A stretch of DNA of 64,000 nt, from the NCBI GenBank assembly GCA_008704415.1, contig VXIS01000193.1, positions 26,722-90,721 of the forward strand. The letters run 5' to 3'. The notes below the pieces were generated by a model. The model worked only from the letters and a program-made list of their open reading frames with translations. It was not told the origin of the DNA and searched no databases. Source of the stretch: Sphaerosporella brunnea (Eukaryota > Ascomycota > Pezizomycetes > Pezizales > Pyronemataceae). The translations under genes and the position numbers were made by a program. The first letter of the stretch is position 1. The number at the start of each line of letters is the position of its first letter. Positions 1-17,483 of this stretch are shown here, piece by piece.

Positions 1-1128
1 TCCACAAACGCCTTCAGGCACAGGTCATCGATACCCTTGGTGGTCAGGACGACGTTGGCTCCCGCGTCAAGGATCAACTTTATGCGGTCAAGCACCATAG
101 AGGACTCTCTCTCTCGGATCTTCTCAAGCTGCTCAGGGTCGTCGATGGTTATGTGGACACCGAGCGCCATGCGCTGCCTCTGGAAGTTGATGTCCAGACA
201 GGCGATTTTGGCATTTTGAACCCGTGTAGGCATGGCCTGGGAAGCAACAGTGCAGTTCAGGGCGTATCCCTTCACCAGAATCGACTCCAAAGCGCTCTTT
301 CCGTGCGCCTTCAGAATGTTGACCGCCTTGACCGGGTACTTGACGTCGCCACGGCTGTTGATCGACTTCACCGCCTGCATCGCGTCCACACACATGTTTG
401 CGAAGAAGTCAGAATCGGAGCCGATGATCTTAGAGGACATTGAGGTTTTGGCGATGTTGATGAGGGTCTCGCGGCCAAGAGCGTCGACAGATACCGACAT
501 CACTTCCTGAAGGAAGCGTAGAGCCTCTCGTAGCGCAATTCGGTAACCGGTTATTATAGTAGTCGTGTGGATCCTGTTGCGGATCAGGTCGTTGGCACGC
601 TTGATCAGCTCCGAGGCCAGAATCACAACGGATGTGGTTCCATCTCCGACCTGTAGGTACTCTATCAGTACCGCACTGACAGTATTTCGGTAATATCAAT
701 TGTACGTCCGCACCTCCTTGTCTTGCTGCTGCGCCAAAGTGACTAAAATCTTGCCCGCCGGGTGCTCCACGTCCAGTAGACCCAATATCGTCGCACCGTC
801 GTTCGTGACCGTCACATCACCGATGTCGTCCACCATCATCTTGTCGAGGCCGGAGGGGCCAAAGGAGCTCTTGACAATATTCGCGATAGCTTGCGTAGCG
901 AGAACTGAATTCAAGATCAGTGAATGAGAGTTCGGTGAGAGTTCGGTTGAGGGCGGAAGGCTAGAAAGAGATACCATTCTGATCTCTTATATCGGAACCA
1001 CTGATTTTCTCACCCCCGAGAACTACATCAATGGGGCATCAGCAACCAAACGTGGACAACCGGATGGATAGGGAAGAGGCCATACATAGAGTTCCGCTGT
1101 TCCGTGGAGCGGAGAAGATACCAGACAT
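1..1128 (-). CDS. CCT1: T-complex protein 1 subunit alpha (CCT1), 5' part, cut by window edge
   Basis: Alpha subunit of the cytosolic chaperonin CCT/TRiC, which folds actin, tubulin and other proteins in an ATP-driven ring. Four exons can be joined: 1128-1086, 1022-975, 904-714 and 650-1, with introns of 63, 70 and 63 bp. The joined protein starts [20 protein letters not shown] and runs through the group II chaperonin signatures [29 protein letters not shown] and the ATPase motif GDGTTSV, continuing to residue ~309 without a stop. The start at 1128 is preferred over the in-frame ATG at 977, because 977 lies at the exon 2/intron 2 border and using it would drop the conserved GGEKISG segment. 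The 3' half lies outside the window. The gene is transcribed divergently from prp4. Family assignment is secure. Confidence 0.96.
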
Positions 1129-1741
1129 GATATATTATTAGATGGATATTTGTTGTAATAAGGCGGGATGGGGGGGTTAGTGGGATGTTTGGTTCGAGCT
1201 GTGTATGTAGTAACTTTTCTGGGGAGTTGAGCCTCTGACATTGCTACACACATCACCCCGCCGCGTGCCCAGCGTACATTTGATCACACCACACTCGCTG
1301 ACTTGGTGATTGGAAGTTGTCATCTCCCCAAAGCTCTCTGCTCTGCCTAGTCCCCTACTTACGACCACCCCCCGCCGCTACCACCACAGAGGGATCCGCT
1401 ATCTACGTCCCAATATTCCTCTTCCAATTACTTCGTGATTCTTTCTTGCCGACCCTTTCTCTTGCCAACCCTTTCTCTTGCCGACCCTTTCTCTTGCCGA
1501 CCCTTTCTCCTGTCGACACACGCCGCCAACGCTCGATCTGCCGACTCTCGATACCCGAAGTCTATACTGGTACAGCCGTGCATAATCTCTCATCACCCGG
1601 GGTTGGAACTCTTAAGCGCGACATTTGAGAATCTCCGGCAAGAATACGAAGGCTAACATCAACGCTTTCTTCAATCCAAAGCCTCATTCAAACTAGAGCA
1701 ATAGCAAAAAGCAAATAATCCCCACACATCGAAAAAAAACA
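1129..1741. promoter_or_regulatory. Divergent intergenic region, CCT1 / prp4
   Basis: The 613 bp between the two divergent starts must hold both promoters. It contains a pyrimidine-rich tandem repeat on the + strand (listed separately) followed by an A-rich leader just before the prp4 ATG. No TATA box is obvious for either gene, as is common for fungal housekeeping promoters. Confidence 0.6.
1441..1514 (+). repeat. 16-bp pyrimidine-rich tandem repeat upstream of prp4
   Basis: About 4.5 copies of a CCCTTTCTCTTGCCGA-like unit occur in tandem, with one A/G variant. CT-rich blocks of this kind are frequent near transcription starts of filamentous fungi. A role here is an inference from position only. 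Confidence 0.75.
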
Positions 1742-4467
<2,726 letters not shown>

Positions 4468-5065
4468 CGTTGAATTGGGAAGAGGCGCTTTTAGCTCAAC
4501 TTGGACGATAGATTTGCGTGGTGCGTACTTTGTAGGATAGTTTACATTTGTCTGGATGCATTTTCTTGCTTTGCTTTACTTGGTGGCATTCTGCATGGAA
4601 GGCAATCAACCCCGGATGTCTGATTGAATCGTGAGATACTATACCAGTATGGATATTGTGATGTTACTAGGCTGGTGATGTTCTATTTGAGGTTCAAGAG
4701 CCAACATTGATTTCGACATTCTGACACCTTTCAAGTGAAGGCGATTTACTATCTCACACCAAGTTACTCGATTGACCTACTTTTTATTTGCCAAGACGCC
4801 AGGGGTTCGCGCTTTCTTTTCACTTTACGCGGGATCTCAACAACACGCGTGTCAAAACAATTCTCTCTCTCTATCACACTCCCCGCTTCTCCACTTCCTT
4901 CAATCGACAACACCCACTCTCCCTCATTCTCCATTAACGATTAACGATTTTCTTCCTGTCGAACGGCGTTACTAGAATCGGCCTCTCGTCTTTCTTTACC
5001 TGTAACGATACCCGTGAGCCATCTCGTGTTTTTCACCTCCGAATCACAGCTCAGATACCATCACG
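4468..5065 (+). promoter_or_regulatory. Intergenic region: prp4 3' end and MCM3 promoter
   Basis: 600 bp between two same-strand genes. The first part is presumably the prp4 3' UTR and terminator. From about 4805 it holds the cell-cycle-box-like motifs listed separately, then a CT-rich block (4860-4930) and the MCM3 leader. No other gene is visible. Confidence 0.6.
4827..4850 (+). promoter_or_regulatory. MluI cell-cycle boxes (MCB) upstream of MCM3
   Basis: A perfect ACGCGT lies at 4845-4850 and a near match ACGCGG at 4827-4832, about 220 bp before the MCM3 ATG. A TTCGCGC motif lies just upstream, at about 4806. In yeasts MCB elements are bound by MBF and drive G1/S transcription of replication genes, which fits the downstream gene. 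Binding here is inferred. Confidence 0.6.
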
Positions 5066-7656
<2,591 letters not shown>

Positions 7657-8520
7657 TTATATCTGGAATGATACCATTGCTACGCTGTCCCCCGTGGGGG
7701 ATCGGTGGAGCTGAAGCGGATGCGGTTTTGTTGATGATATCTGTATCACCTTGTTTTCCTTACCTCTCCAGCCTGTAGATCGATCCATCTCTGCCCCCTT
7801 TTGCGCCGCAAGTGATGCCGGGCCAACCAATAAGCAGTTTCAAACTCGGTGGCTGTAGCCGCCGCGCGCCTCGGCCCCAGCCCAGATATATGTACCTCTT
7901 TTACCGATTGGGCCCGGTGTGTCCTTAAGAGGTACCTGCCTGCCTAGGAAGTATAACTTCGATTTTTTTTAATTTTTTTTTGGTGTCCTAAATATAACAA
8001 AAACGACTTAGCTCGTAGGGTACTAGTCGAACAACAAGCTTTTGAGATTATGCAAGTACTGGGATTCCCCCGGATTGATGGGGTTTCCACATGCCACTCC
8101 ACCTCATTCTACATACTCCATGCACTCTAGCTGATTACGTGGGATGGATAGTGTAGTGGGAGAGTGAGAGTGCCGGTGAGTGGGTTAAGGCTTTGGGTGG
8201 GCGTTTTATGGCGCCTTTGGAGGCGGAGAGAGGAGGGATCCGGAGTTGCACGTGGAGTTAGAGTATGAAACAAATGCATACGAATCAGACCACCCTGCCA
8301 ATTAAGCCAATAATCGGGTGTAGTCTGCCTGGAGAGCTGTGCATGGTACATACGTCGTCGTTCCCTTGTTATATAACCCCTCCCCATCTCCCGTGTTGTT
8401 GTTGTGCGCTCCCCCTTTCCCTCCTATCAGCTCCGGATCCTCCGCAAAAAAACCATCGCAAAACCGCAAAACAACGCAGCATCCAAGCAAAAAAAACTCG
8501 TTACAAGAAGAAACGGAACA
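7657..8520. other. Intergenic region without recognised gene
   Basis: Contains the MCM3 3' end, a T-rich stretch near 7963-7980 and, from about 8360, a TATA-like TTATATAA followed by a C/T-rich and then A-rich leader running into the small ORF at 8521. Nothing else is recognised. Confidence 0.5.
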
Positions 8521-8691
8521 ATGAAGCCTACGCTCCTCATCGGCCTATTACTATCGCTCTCGACGAAGACGGTGTTTGCGGCCCCAGTATCATTACCGGT
8601 ACCTGTTACTGACCCGGAAGCCCTCGCGGACTTTCGGGAGTTTTTGGTGGCTGAGAAGGTGGCCGAAATGGTTGCTGAGGGGACGGAGTAA
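8521..8691 (+). CDS. Predicted small secreted peptide (56 residues)
   Basis: A short single-exon ORF. The first ~20 residues, starting MKPTLLIGLLLSLS and ending VFAAP, form a textbook signal peptide: Lys near the N terminus, Leu-rich core, AXA-like cleavage site. The predicted mature part is only ~36 residues, Pro/Val-rich and then acidic and helical (ADFREFLVAEKVAEMVAEG). It has no cysteines and no KR/RR processing sites. A TATA-like box about 150 bp upstream and an A-rich leader ending in ACAATG support it being a real gene. I recognise no family; it could be a secreted effector-like or signalling peptide, or a chance ORF. Confidence 0.45.
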   Translation: MKPTLLIGLLLSLSTKTVFAAPVSLPVPVTDPEALADFREFLVAEKVAEMVAEGTE

Positions 8692-9788
8692 AGGGGGGGG
8701 GCGGGCAGCTGGGTAGGGAGGGATTAGATTGGATTTTTGGTGCTTTTGGTTGGTCGGAAGGGGGTTTCATTGCTATGAGCTTATGACATCAATTTGTATA
8801 ACGACTATTGTGGTGGGATGTATAGAGGGTGGTCATGGGTTTGAACTGGATGGAAGGCTGGGGGTCGGGAAGGTCAGGATATTCAACAAAGCAAAAGGGA
8901 GAAAACAAAAACTATTCAAATCAGCAGTCGAGCGAAGAGTATGCCGTAGCAACAATGGCCGTGATATCTACCTGCCGTACAACACAACACAAAGCCAACT
9001 CTTACCTACAACGGGTGGCTGCCGTTTGTTTTGTTGTTTGTTTTGTTTTTGGGGCTTCGGGGCATTTCGGCTGTAACTGGACATCTTATGGCTACAGCAG
9101 CGAGTGCACGTGGGAGTTGAAGAGGTACCCTCGCCGATACATGGAAACTGCCTCCCACGTGGTAGTCCTTGAAAATTCCGCCTAGATTCTCCCACACCAA
9201 CCGGTGATGCAGCTTTCCTTTGCCTTCTTAGAGAAATTTTGCAGCCCACTGGCGGTGGCAGGAGATAAGCAACGTCTGCAGATAAGGCCTGATGGTACTT
9301 ACTCGGCATGCCAATTCATGCCGGGGAACCGACTCGGCACCTGTTGTACAGTTTGCAAATTGGTTGCTATGCTGTCGGGCGCCGGATACCGGATCGGATT
9401 ATGAGCACGCTGCAGGCCCTCAGGCCGAAGCGCGGTGGTAGCACTGCATGTTGTGGTCGGATCAAATGATGATCATGAGCGTTTTTGTGTAGGGGATAAA
9501 CGTTTCCTTTACAAGCTGCACATGTTTGATCAACATCTCCATGCCAGGCCAACGGCATGCAGGTAGAAATCTACTGTAGATATTGCGATTGACTGGGACT
9601 CTGAATCGCGGTGCAAGTCAAGCACCTGCCCAGGACCCAGGTACATACTTCTTGGTACTCAAGTCATGGCTGAGTGACAATTCATGACTGTGGGTAACAC
9701 AAGGCGATCGACCCTGCTAGCTCCCGTTGTTGGTGTTGGTTGCAACACAGACGCAAGACGCACTGTTGAACGCGTCCCACCCACTTCG
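8692..9788. other. Intergenic region, nothing recognised
   Basis: About 1.1 kb between the small secreted ORF and the helicase start. It contains a G-run at 8693-8701 and a short TTTTGTTGTTTGTTTTG repeat near 9030. Short ORFs on both strands lack coding character. The last 200 bp are presumably the helicase promoter and leader. Confidence 0.5.
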
Positions 9789-12700
9789 ATGCCACCGACG
9801 AAATCAACAGTAGTCGCTTCGAAGAAGCAACAACCGCCCGCCGCTTCATCTTCGCAGCAACCGGCGGCAGAGGAGAAGAAACCTCCTTCTGTCCAGGAGA
9901 TCATCGGCGGGAAATCATGGACCGGCAAACTGCCACAAACACTATTGTATGTTTTGGTTTCCAAGCTTGTATAAAGTCAGTCAGTGTACCTGACTGCAGG
10001 AAAGCTACGAGCATTGTGTTAGGCAAGGCTGGGAGAAGCCTCAATATGACAACCCCGTATGTCACTGTTTCTTGGAAGCCTCAACCCCTTCCTGATCGGT
10101 CACTAACTCTCGAGGTTGTGGCGACAGAAACGTGAGAAGAGCGGTTTTGTCACCGCGGTTCACATCGGCCTCAAAAACACCCGCACCTCTGAAATACAGC
10201 GTATAACTTTCCGCCCGCCGGCTGAACTGCCGTGGGTTCCTCAGCCGACTCCGCTCGAGAGCCGGCATCTTTGCGCCACCTATGCCTTGCACCGCGTTTG
10301 CTCGATGAAAAATATCCATCACATGCTACCACCCACTCATAAGCAATTCTGGTCCGCACTGGAAGAGATCCGCCAAGAGGAGCAGAAGGCCGGGAAGGCG
10401 TGGCGTTATGAGGCCGATCCTTTCGCGGTGAAACGCGAACACGACGCTGCCCGAGCGAAGGCGGAGAAACAGAAGGCAGCGGCAGGCAAGGATCCGAAGA
10501 AGGCGGCCAATCTGCTGCTTGGCGGTAAATCCAAGGGCTGGCAGTCCGTGCCAGTGGTAGACATGAGCTGCGATAGACGCCGGGAGACCGAGGATCTGAT
10601 TCGCCGGTATCATGTCTGGAACCCTCACGGCGTCGAAATGAAGAAAGAGGTGAAGGAAACGATCATACAGGAGCTCACTGATCTTGGATTCAAAAAACTC
10701 CACATTGAGGAAGCCTGCGACTGGGTCAAGGATAGAGAGGAGGCCCTGGAATGGCTGCTGATACACGTTCCTGAAGACGATGTTCCTCAGAGGTTTTTGC
10801 CTGAAAACTATGCCGCTGGAATCACAATGTCCACAGGCGAGAGTCTCGGCACTGATTATGCAGCAAGAAGGTTGGCCGCTGCAGGGTACTCGCTGGACCT
10901 TTGCTACGAGGCTTTGCATCGGAACAGTCTCAATGAGGACCGCGCCGCTGAAGCTTTGATGCAGATGCTTGTGCACGGGAACCAGACATCTCCCGAAGGC
11001 CCTATTGAAGAGTACATGATAGACCTCACGGATCCCGACGATGCAAATATTTGGAATGAGGAGCTGCAATCTCTCGATGCTATCTATGGACCAGAACGGT
11101 TCACAGTAGTGTCGCCGCAGGTGTGCAGAGTGCTTCTGGAATTGCAGCAATCCGAAGGAGAGAACCTGCCCAAGATCATCCTGGAGGTCAGGAAGCCCAC
11201 AGCGTATCCGGGGTCGCTTATCTATCCAGAAGTTATACCAACCCTTGCTATCGTTACTGAGGGTGACGGTAGATTAGCAGCATATGTACGGTTAAGCATC
11301 ATCAAGCAAGTTGCAGAGTACGCCGAAACACTCAAGGGCGAGCAGATGATCTTCACAATTGTGGACTGGCTCGAGAATGAGATCATTCGTATAATTGAGT
11401 CCCCCGGACGGTTGCGAGATGTAGCTACCGCGGTAACTGGAAGCGACGAGAGGAATGATCGGCCGTCGGCAGAGAACCGCAAACGACGCCGAAACCGTGC
11501 AAAGAAAGGCCCGATAGATTGGACACCAGGAACCAAAGCTAGCATCGATGTTCTGCGCAACACGGAGGAACGGCTGCAATCACCACAGCAAAAGAAAATG
11601 TTGCAGGCACGCCAGAGCTTACCCGCTTGGCAGCGTCGAGAAGATATTGTTAACGCAGTAAATTCCGCCCAAGTAGTTATAATTAGTGGAGAAACTGGAA
11701 GCGGAAAGAGTACACAATCCGTTCAATTCATCCTCGACAATATGATCCAGCGTAAACTGGGGAGCGTGGCAAATATTGTGTGTACACAGCCCCGACGTAT
11801 TTCTGCACTTGGCTTGGCAGACCGTGTCAGTGATGAGCGGTGTCAAACAGTTGGACAAGAGGTTGGATATGCCATACGCGGAGAGTCAAGGCAAACCCAT
11901 GGTGTTACGAAGGTCACATTTGTCACGACTGGTGTGCTGCTTCGACGGCTGCAGACGGGAGATACTCTCGAAGATGTTTCGCATATCGTCATCGATGAAG
12001 TTCACGAACGGAGCTTGGATACGGATTTTTTGCTAATCTTAGTCAAGAGGATCATTGCAAGACGGAAGGACCTTAAGATTGTATTGATGAGTGCAACGTT
12101 AGATGCAGCTGTTTTCTCAGAATATTTCGGAGGCGATACAATAGTCAAGCGAGTCAACATCGAAGGACGGACGTTTCCAGTTACCGACCATTATCTTGAC
12201 GCTGTGATTGCCAAGACTGAGTTTACAGGTAGAGGAGTAGGTGCAGGGGGGCGGCGGTATGAAAATGCCGTTGAGGAAGGAATAGATCCCGCTGTAGGAC
12301 ATATCATCCGAGGCCTAGGGGATAGGATCAACTACAATCTGATTGCCGCGACTGTTATGTACATTGATAGGCGGCTTGGTGATGCGGATGGTGCCATCTT
12401 GATCTTCCTACCTGGTGCGTTGCTTTCCTCTTCGAGACATGACAGAAACTGATGAATATCAGGAACGATGGAGATATCACGCTGCATCGATGCAATCAAA
12501 ACTCTTCCTAACGGCTCCAACCGATACCACGCTCTCCCTCTCCATGCCGCTTTGACGCCCGCTGAGCAGCGCCGTGTGTTCCCAGCCCCGCCGCTGGGCC
12601 GGCGTAAAGTCATTGCCGCCACGAATGTTGCTGAAACCTCTATCACCATCGAGGACGTTGTTTGTGTTATAGACACCGGCAGGGTGAAAGAGACCTCCTT

Positions 12701-14047
12701 CGACCCCGCCGATAACGTGGTCAAACTACAAGAAGTGTGGGCTTCTCGTGCGGCAGCAAAGCAGCGTCGTGGACGTGCAGGCCGTGTTCGCGCCGGTGAA
12801 TGCTACAAGCTCTACACCAAAGACACCGAAGAGCGCAAGATGCCTGAGCGCCCAGAGCCGGAGTTGAAACGCGTGCCGCTCGAAAAAACCTGCCTCGGAG
12901 TGAAGGCAATGGGTATCAAAGACGTGCGCGCGTTCCTGGCAGCTGCACTCAGCCCACCGAACACAATGGCTGTTGAAAACGCTTTGATGGTGCTGGAAAA
13001 GATGGGCGCAGTCATCGACGACGAACTGTCCGCACTTGGAAGACATATGGCGCTCATACCCGCGGATCTGAGATGCTCAAAGCTGATGGTGTATGGTGTT
13101 CTTTTCGGATGCCTCGATCCGGCGATTACTATCGCCAGCATTCTCACTGCGAGATCCCCCTTTGTCTCGCAAATGGACAAGCGCGAGGAATCCAAGAGTG
13201 TCCGAACAAGGTTTGCAAACCAGCAGGGGGATCTCCTCGCAGACTGCCGTGCGTGGGAGCAATGGAGTGAAATGCGGAAATCGCACTCCTATAAAGAAGT
13301 GAGAACCTGGTGCGACGAAAACTTTTTGAGCCACCAAACGCTCCTCGATATCGCCTCCAACCGTTCGCAATACCTTGACGCCCTACGAGAAACAGGATTT
13401 CTTCTGATATCCCGTGGCGTAATGCTTCCGCCAGACCTTAACAGAAACTCGGAAAATAATGTCCTCATCCGCGCGCTCATCGCTGGCGCCTTCACCCCGC
13501 AGATCGCGCGCATACAGATGCCGCAGCAGAAATTTGCTTCCAGTTCTAGTGGCGCGCTGGCGGTAGATCCGGAGGCGAAGACGATCAAGTACTTTACTAA
13601 CGATAACGGCCGTGTTTTTGCCCACCCGTCTAGCACGGTGTCTGAGGCCCAATCATTCCCGAATAATGCAGGGTTCTTGACGTTCTTTGGGAGGATGGCT
13701 ACTAGTAAGGTATTTTTGAGGGATTGCACTCGTAAGTCCCCTCTCCCACGCACCCAACGTTTTCTTAAGTCTGGAATTGACATGCGGTAGCGGTCGGCGC
13801 CTATGCGCTCCTCCTTCTGGGCGGAAAGGTTGAGGTTGATACCCTTGGACGAGGCATTACCGTTGATGGCTGGATCCGCCTGAGAGGTTGGGGACGAATC
13901 GGAATCTTGGTGCAGAGGTTGAGGGCTATGCTGGATGGCGTGCTCGGTGATATGATCGATAATCCGGATCTGGCAGCTGGTGCAAGCGGTGAGAAGGAGG
14001 AGGTTGTCAACTGCGTTGTGGGGCTGATTGAGGGAGAGGGTATTTGA
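9789..14047 (+). CDS. DExH-box RNA helicase with UBA and RWD domains (DHX29/DHX57/YLR419W type)
   Basis: Predicted ATP-dependent RNA helicase; relatives act in translation and RNA metabolism. Five exons, 9789-9946, 10005-10056, 10128-12414, 12463-13731 and 13791-14047, give 1,340 residues. A UBA-like domain (~237-295) and an RWD domain (~364-470, starting EEYMIDLTDPDDANIWNEE) precede the helicase core. The core has motif I SGETGSGKST (~589), motif II as DEVH (~691), motif III MSATL and motif VI QRRGRAGR (~930), then winged-helix, ratchet and OB-fold regions. The ATG at 9789 is chosen because the conserved part begins soon after; an upstream in-frame ATG exists at 9684. The apparent start near 10116 is inside intron 2. 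Intron 1 uses an AAG acceptor lying past a CAG that is too close to the branch site. Confidence 0.92.
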
Positions 14048-15234
14048 GATGCTAGCCTTGAGAAATTTTTTTTTCCTTCATGCGCTGTCATAGACGCCCG
14101 CCAGGGGGTATAGAATCCTTAACGGGGTGTTTTTTTTCGCATGCAGAATAGAGACTGTCCAACGGGAATGCTCCTGATGTTCCACACTCTCAACTTACAG
14201 CTCATATCAAAATAAAAAATTCATTTCTGTACCAGTGTGCTATCGATACTGAGATGCGTGGGACCAGATCCAAACATCTGCTATTCTTTGATCGAAAGGT
14301 CATAGGGGTCGATAATTACGGTTCAATCAGGTACATTTCTGTACGTGACTTAAGCTTAGGTAAACTGCCACTGTAGATTATTGCGCCTGGGACCGCGGTA
14401 TAAAAAGGTTGGTTTGTAGCGAGATATAGCCCAAGAGAAAGCTCGGCACCCAAGAGGAAGCGGAATAGAGCAATTCCTGGATATAACGCAGCCCCTCTTC
14501 GAACTCCGACCGGCGCCCATTCACATTAGCAAAATGCCCCGCCACCGATTCAGGCCAACGTTGAAATACGTGGTGCAGAGGTAAGACCGGCACCTGGGCA
14601 GTTGGACGACGCATCCACATCGTTGCTCGCTGTCGATCCAGGCCCTGACAACTATTGCGCAAACCCAATGCCAGCAGCTTTCCAAATACAGGAGCGCCCG
14701 TCAAGACCCTTTCCGTCGCCAAAAGCCATATCTGGGCACTGGCAAATAACCAGATCTTGCTCAGCTCCTCCACACCCTCGGAGCGGTCATTTTCTATACT
14801 AGGAACTTGATACACGAAAAAAAAAAAAGCGGAATCGAAAGCCAAAAAAAAAAGTGAGAATCATAAGCCATCACCCGGTCTCGGTGCAACTCTAAATGTT
14901 TCAGTGTAGTTTTGTCTTAGTTCTGTATTGGTTTCGGAAAGGTATTGAAATGTATGGTAAAATATCATAAATACTTATCGACCCTGAAGGCCACGAGTGA
15001 TACATAGTGAAGCACCCGACCAGAGGACTTCCCGTGTCCCTCCGGCTACTTGTGTCTCTGCAAGACCAATGGCAACTACTAGTGGTGGAAGCGATGGAGG
15101 TTGTTGTAGATTATATAGTTCGCTGAGGAGGTTGGAGCTGCTGTGGTGGACAAGGAGGTTGGTTAGGGAAACTGGTCACAACGATGTAAAGGTCCTGTCC
15201 TCAAATACTCTAGAATATAGTAGCCATGCCAGAC
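14048..15234. other. Gene-poor stretch with one doubtful ORF
   Basis: Follows the helicase. The only long frame is 14378-14845 on the minus strand (155 codons, starting MAFDSAFFFF). It has no recognised domain, and its first residues come from a homopolymer run, so I do not annotate it as a gene. The rest is A/T-rich non-coding sequence. Confidence 0.4.
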
Positions 15235-15559
15235 CAGTGTTCCTAATAGCCAGCCCAAAAAGCCCGGCTGTGCGGGCGGGCTGCCAAAAGGCAACAGCCC
15301 GGCTGTCTCAAAATCACGACGGGCTGGCTGGCGGGCTGTCGGGCTGCCAAGCACTTTTGACTGAGGTGAACCTGTCATGCAACCATCAGTTTGACCTAGT
15401 TACGTCGTAAACCGAAGAAACTGAAGAGTCCATTCCCCATAGCGCATGATCCCTGCACCCGCTGGAAGCCCGCCTGCCAGCCCGACGTGGGCTGCAGCCC
15501 AAACAGCCCGCCCGTTTTTGCGATCAGCCCGACGGGCGGGCTGGCTGTTAGGAACACTG
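15235..15559 (+). mobile_element. hAT-type MITE, copy 1 (325 bp)
   Basis: Begins CAGTGTTCCTAATAGCCAGC and ends with the inverted counterpart GGCTGTTAGGAACACTG. It is flanked by a perfect 8-bp direct repeat TGCCAGAC (15227-15234 and 15560-15567). Eight-base target duplications and CAGTG termini are hallmarks of the hAT superfamily. Subterminal regions are packed with AGCCC/GGGCT motifs; there is no transposase. Non-autonomous. Confidence 0.9.
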
Positions 15560-17201
15560 TGCCAGACGCCTTATGGACCTACTTACCTACCTTAGCAGGG
15601 AGGGTAAAATGGTCATGTAAGCGTTACATGAGCGTTATGTGCGAAGAAATCACCACATAATGGCTATATAATGGTTTGCCGCCTATAATGGTCATATAAG
15701 GGCTTTTAGCGACTATGCGTTCTGTTTTCAAATCATCTGAACAACTAACTCCCGCATATCTTCGCTTGGCTCTTAGCAGCAACCGCACTGTCGAATCCGT
15801 CTTATCTTCTTCAGAACCCCGAGCATTAGCATCGCACTATATCCTCGACCTCTCGGACACCCACAACCGGCGTCTCTTCACGGGACGAAATTAAAGTGCT
15901 TGGTAAGCCTATAGTTCCGGCTTTGGAATTGTCACATCTCCCGGTCACCTTTTTATGCTGCATCTACTGGTGGTGTCGCCTCTGTTTTGGGGGTTGCAGG
16001 AGACGAGGCAACAGTCGGTGCGCCTCGACGGTGATGGTGATGATGGAGATGGTTAGTGCCTGGCGGGGTCCTCGCCGCGGCGGCGTCGGATGCCCGCCGT
16101 GCGGCGAGAGCAAGGCAAATAAGCTTTCCACCGTACATGCCTACCTCAGCAGGGGAGGGGTGTTTTTGAAAATCATCATATGGCCATTACGTGGCTGCTT
16201 CAGAGTGCTATACTCTTCCTTCTCCAACGCTTTGGGCGCCTGAAACAGGATTCTTCATCACCGAAATCACATGGTTACGAAGTACATAAACTACCGTTCG
16301 TGGCTCATCCAACCTTCCTCAGCGATGGCCATTGTCTCCGTAGCTCTGCCCATTAGCTCAAGCACTGACTCTTCGAGCTCCCCCCTGGGAAGTATTGACA
16401 CGACATCCTCACTCTGACTAGCTATAGGGATACGGATTCTGGCACGTGAAATACCCTAGAATGCCCGCATGCGGTACGGAATGGGCTCCAACAGGTTGGA
16501 AACACGGCGTGATTTTGGTCTCTCATACAAGACAATCAGTCAAGAGGGACGCTTTGAAGTATGGCCGGCGTCATTTTTGGGGGTCGATGGTTTGTCGGGC
16601 GTGAACGTACCAACTACGATGTCGTACATTGAGCTCGATGAGAGTGATGGGAAGGCCTTTGACCTTCCTCGTGATGCACTGCAGTATCATCCAAGTGGCT
16701 TGGACGCAGACAAGAAATTTATAACCTAGGTCAATACTATTGAGACGATCGACTTCATACTACATGTAGCATACTTTGAGACCGCATTGACTGTATCTTG
16801 GGTTACTAGTTTATCAGGATCCACGGCGTTGTCCGGGATGATTCCCTTATCCAGCAGATACTTGAATGCCTCGGGTGTCAGGCTGCACTTTCTCCCTATG
16901 TCCTGGCTGGATTCGGACGTGAGACCTCCCATGAAAATGACAATACTGACCTTTTTGTTTGGTCAGATAGCTCCGCAGGTATACACACGCTCATCAGGCC
17001 CCTTTTTTAACCCAATTGCAAAGCATCTTGGGCAGATCCCAAAAGATATTCCGACACCTTTAAAAGAAACCCTACAAATGATAGTGTCAGTTCAGTACCT
17101 ATAAATCAGTATGTTTCAAACATGCCGGCGTCTCTAGGGATACATAAAGATCTGTTAGTTGCTGAGCGCGGACCCACTTGTGTAGAGAGCGTGCTTGTCG
17201 C
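15560..17201. other. Stretch between two hAT MITEs, only short doubtful ORFs
   Basis: Contains a cluster of short ORFs around 16469-17104. Frames on the two strands at 16469-16729 (+) and 16726-16932 (-) have protein-like composition (for example DLPRDALQYHPSGLD and TPEAFKYLLDKGIIPDN). Neither connects to a recognisable gene. They may be remnants of small genes. Confidence 0.35.
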
Positions 17202-17483
17202 CAGTGTTCCTAACAGCCAGCCAGCCCGCCCGTCGGGCTGATCGATAAGACGGGCGGGCTTCCAGGGATCATGCGCTATGGGGAATGGAGCAACAGCTAC
17301 ACAGAAACACTCTTCAGTTTCTTCAGTTTACGACGTAACTAAGTCGAACTGATGGTTGCATGACAGCCGAAAGTGCCTGGCAGCCCAGCAGCCAGCCCGG
17401 CGTGATTTGAGCCAGCCGGGCTGTTGCCTTTTGACAGCGCGCCCGCACAGCCGGGCTTTTTGGGCTGGCTATTAGGAACACTG
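17202..17483 (-). mobile_element. hAT-type MITE, copy 2 (282 bp), opposite orientation to copy 1
   Basis: Same termini as copy 1 (CAGTGTTCCTAA...TTAGGAACACTG) with a perfect 8-bp target duplication CTTGTCGC (17194-17201 and 17484-17491). Its interior reads as the reverse complement of the 15235 copy, including the core GGTTGCATGACAG and TTACGACGTAACT, with small indels. No coding capacity. Confidence 0.9.

Noticed and set aside
696..977. Separate small ORF starting at 977 (-)
   Set aside because: It is exon 3 of CCT1 read through the end of intron 2; the conserved N terminus is supplied by exons at 1128-1086 and 1022-975.
10116..12452. Helicase start near 10116
   Set aside because: That codon is a TTG inside intron 2; the upstream exons encode conserved sequence (GGKSWTGKLPQTL; YEHCVRQGWEKPQYDNP) that joins in frame.
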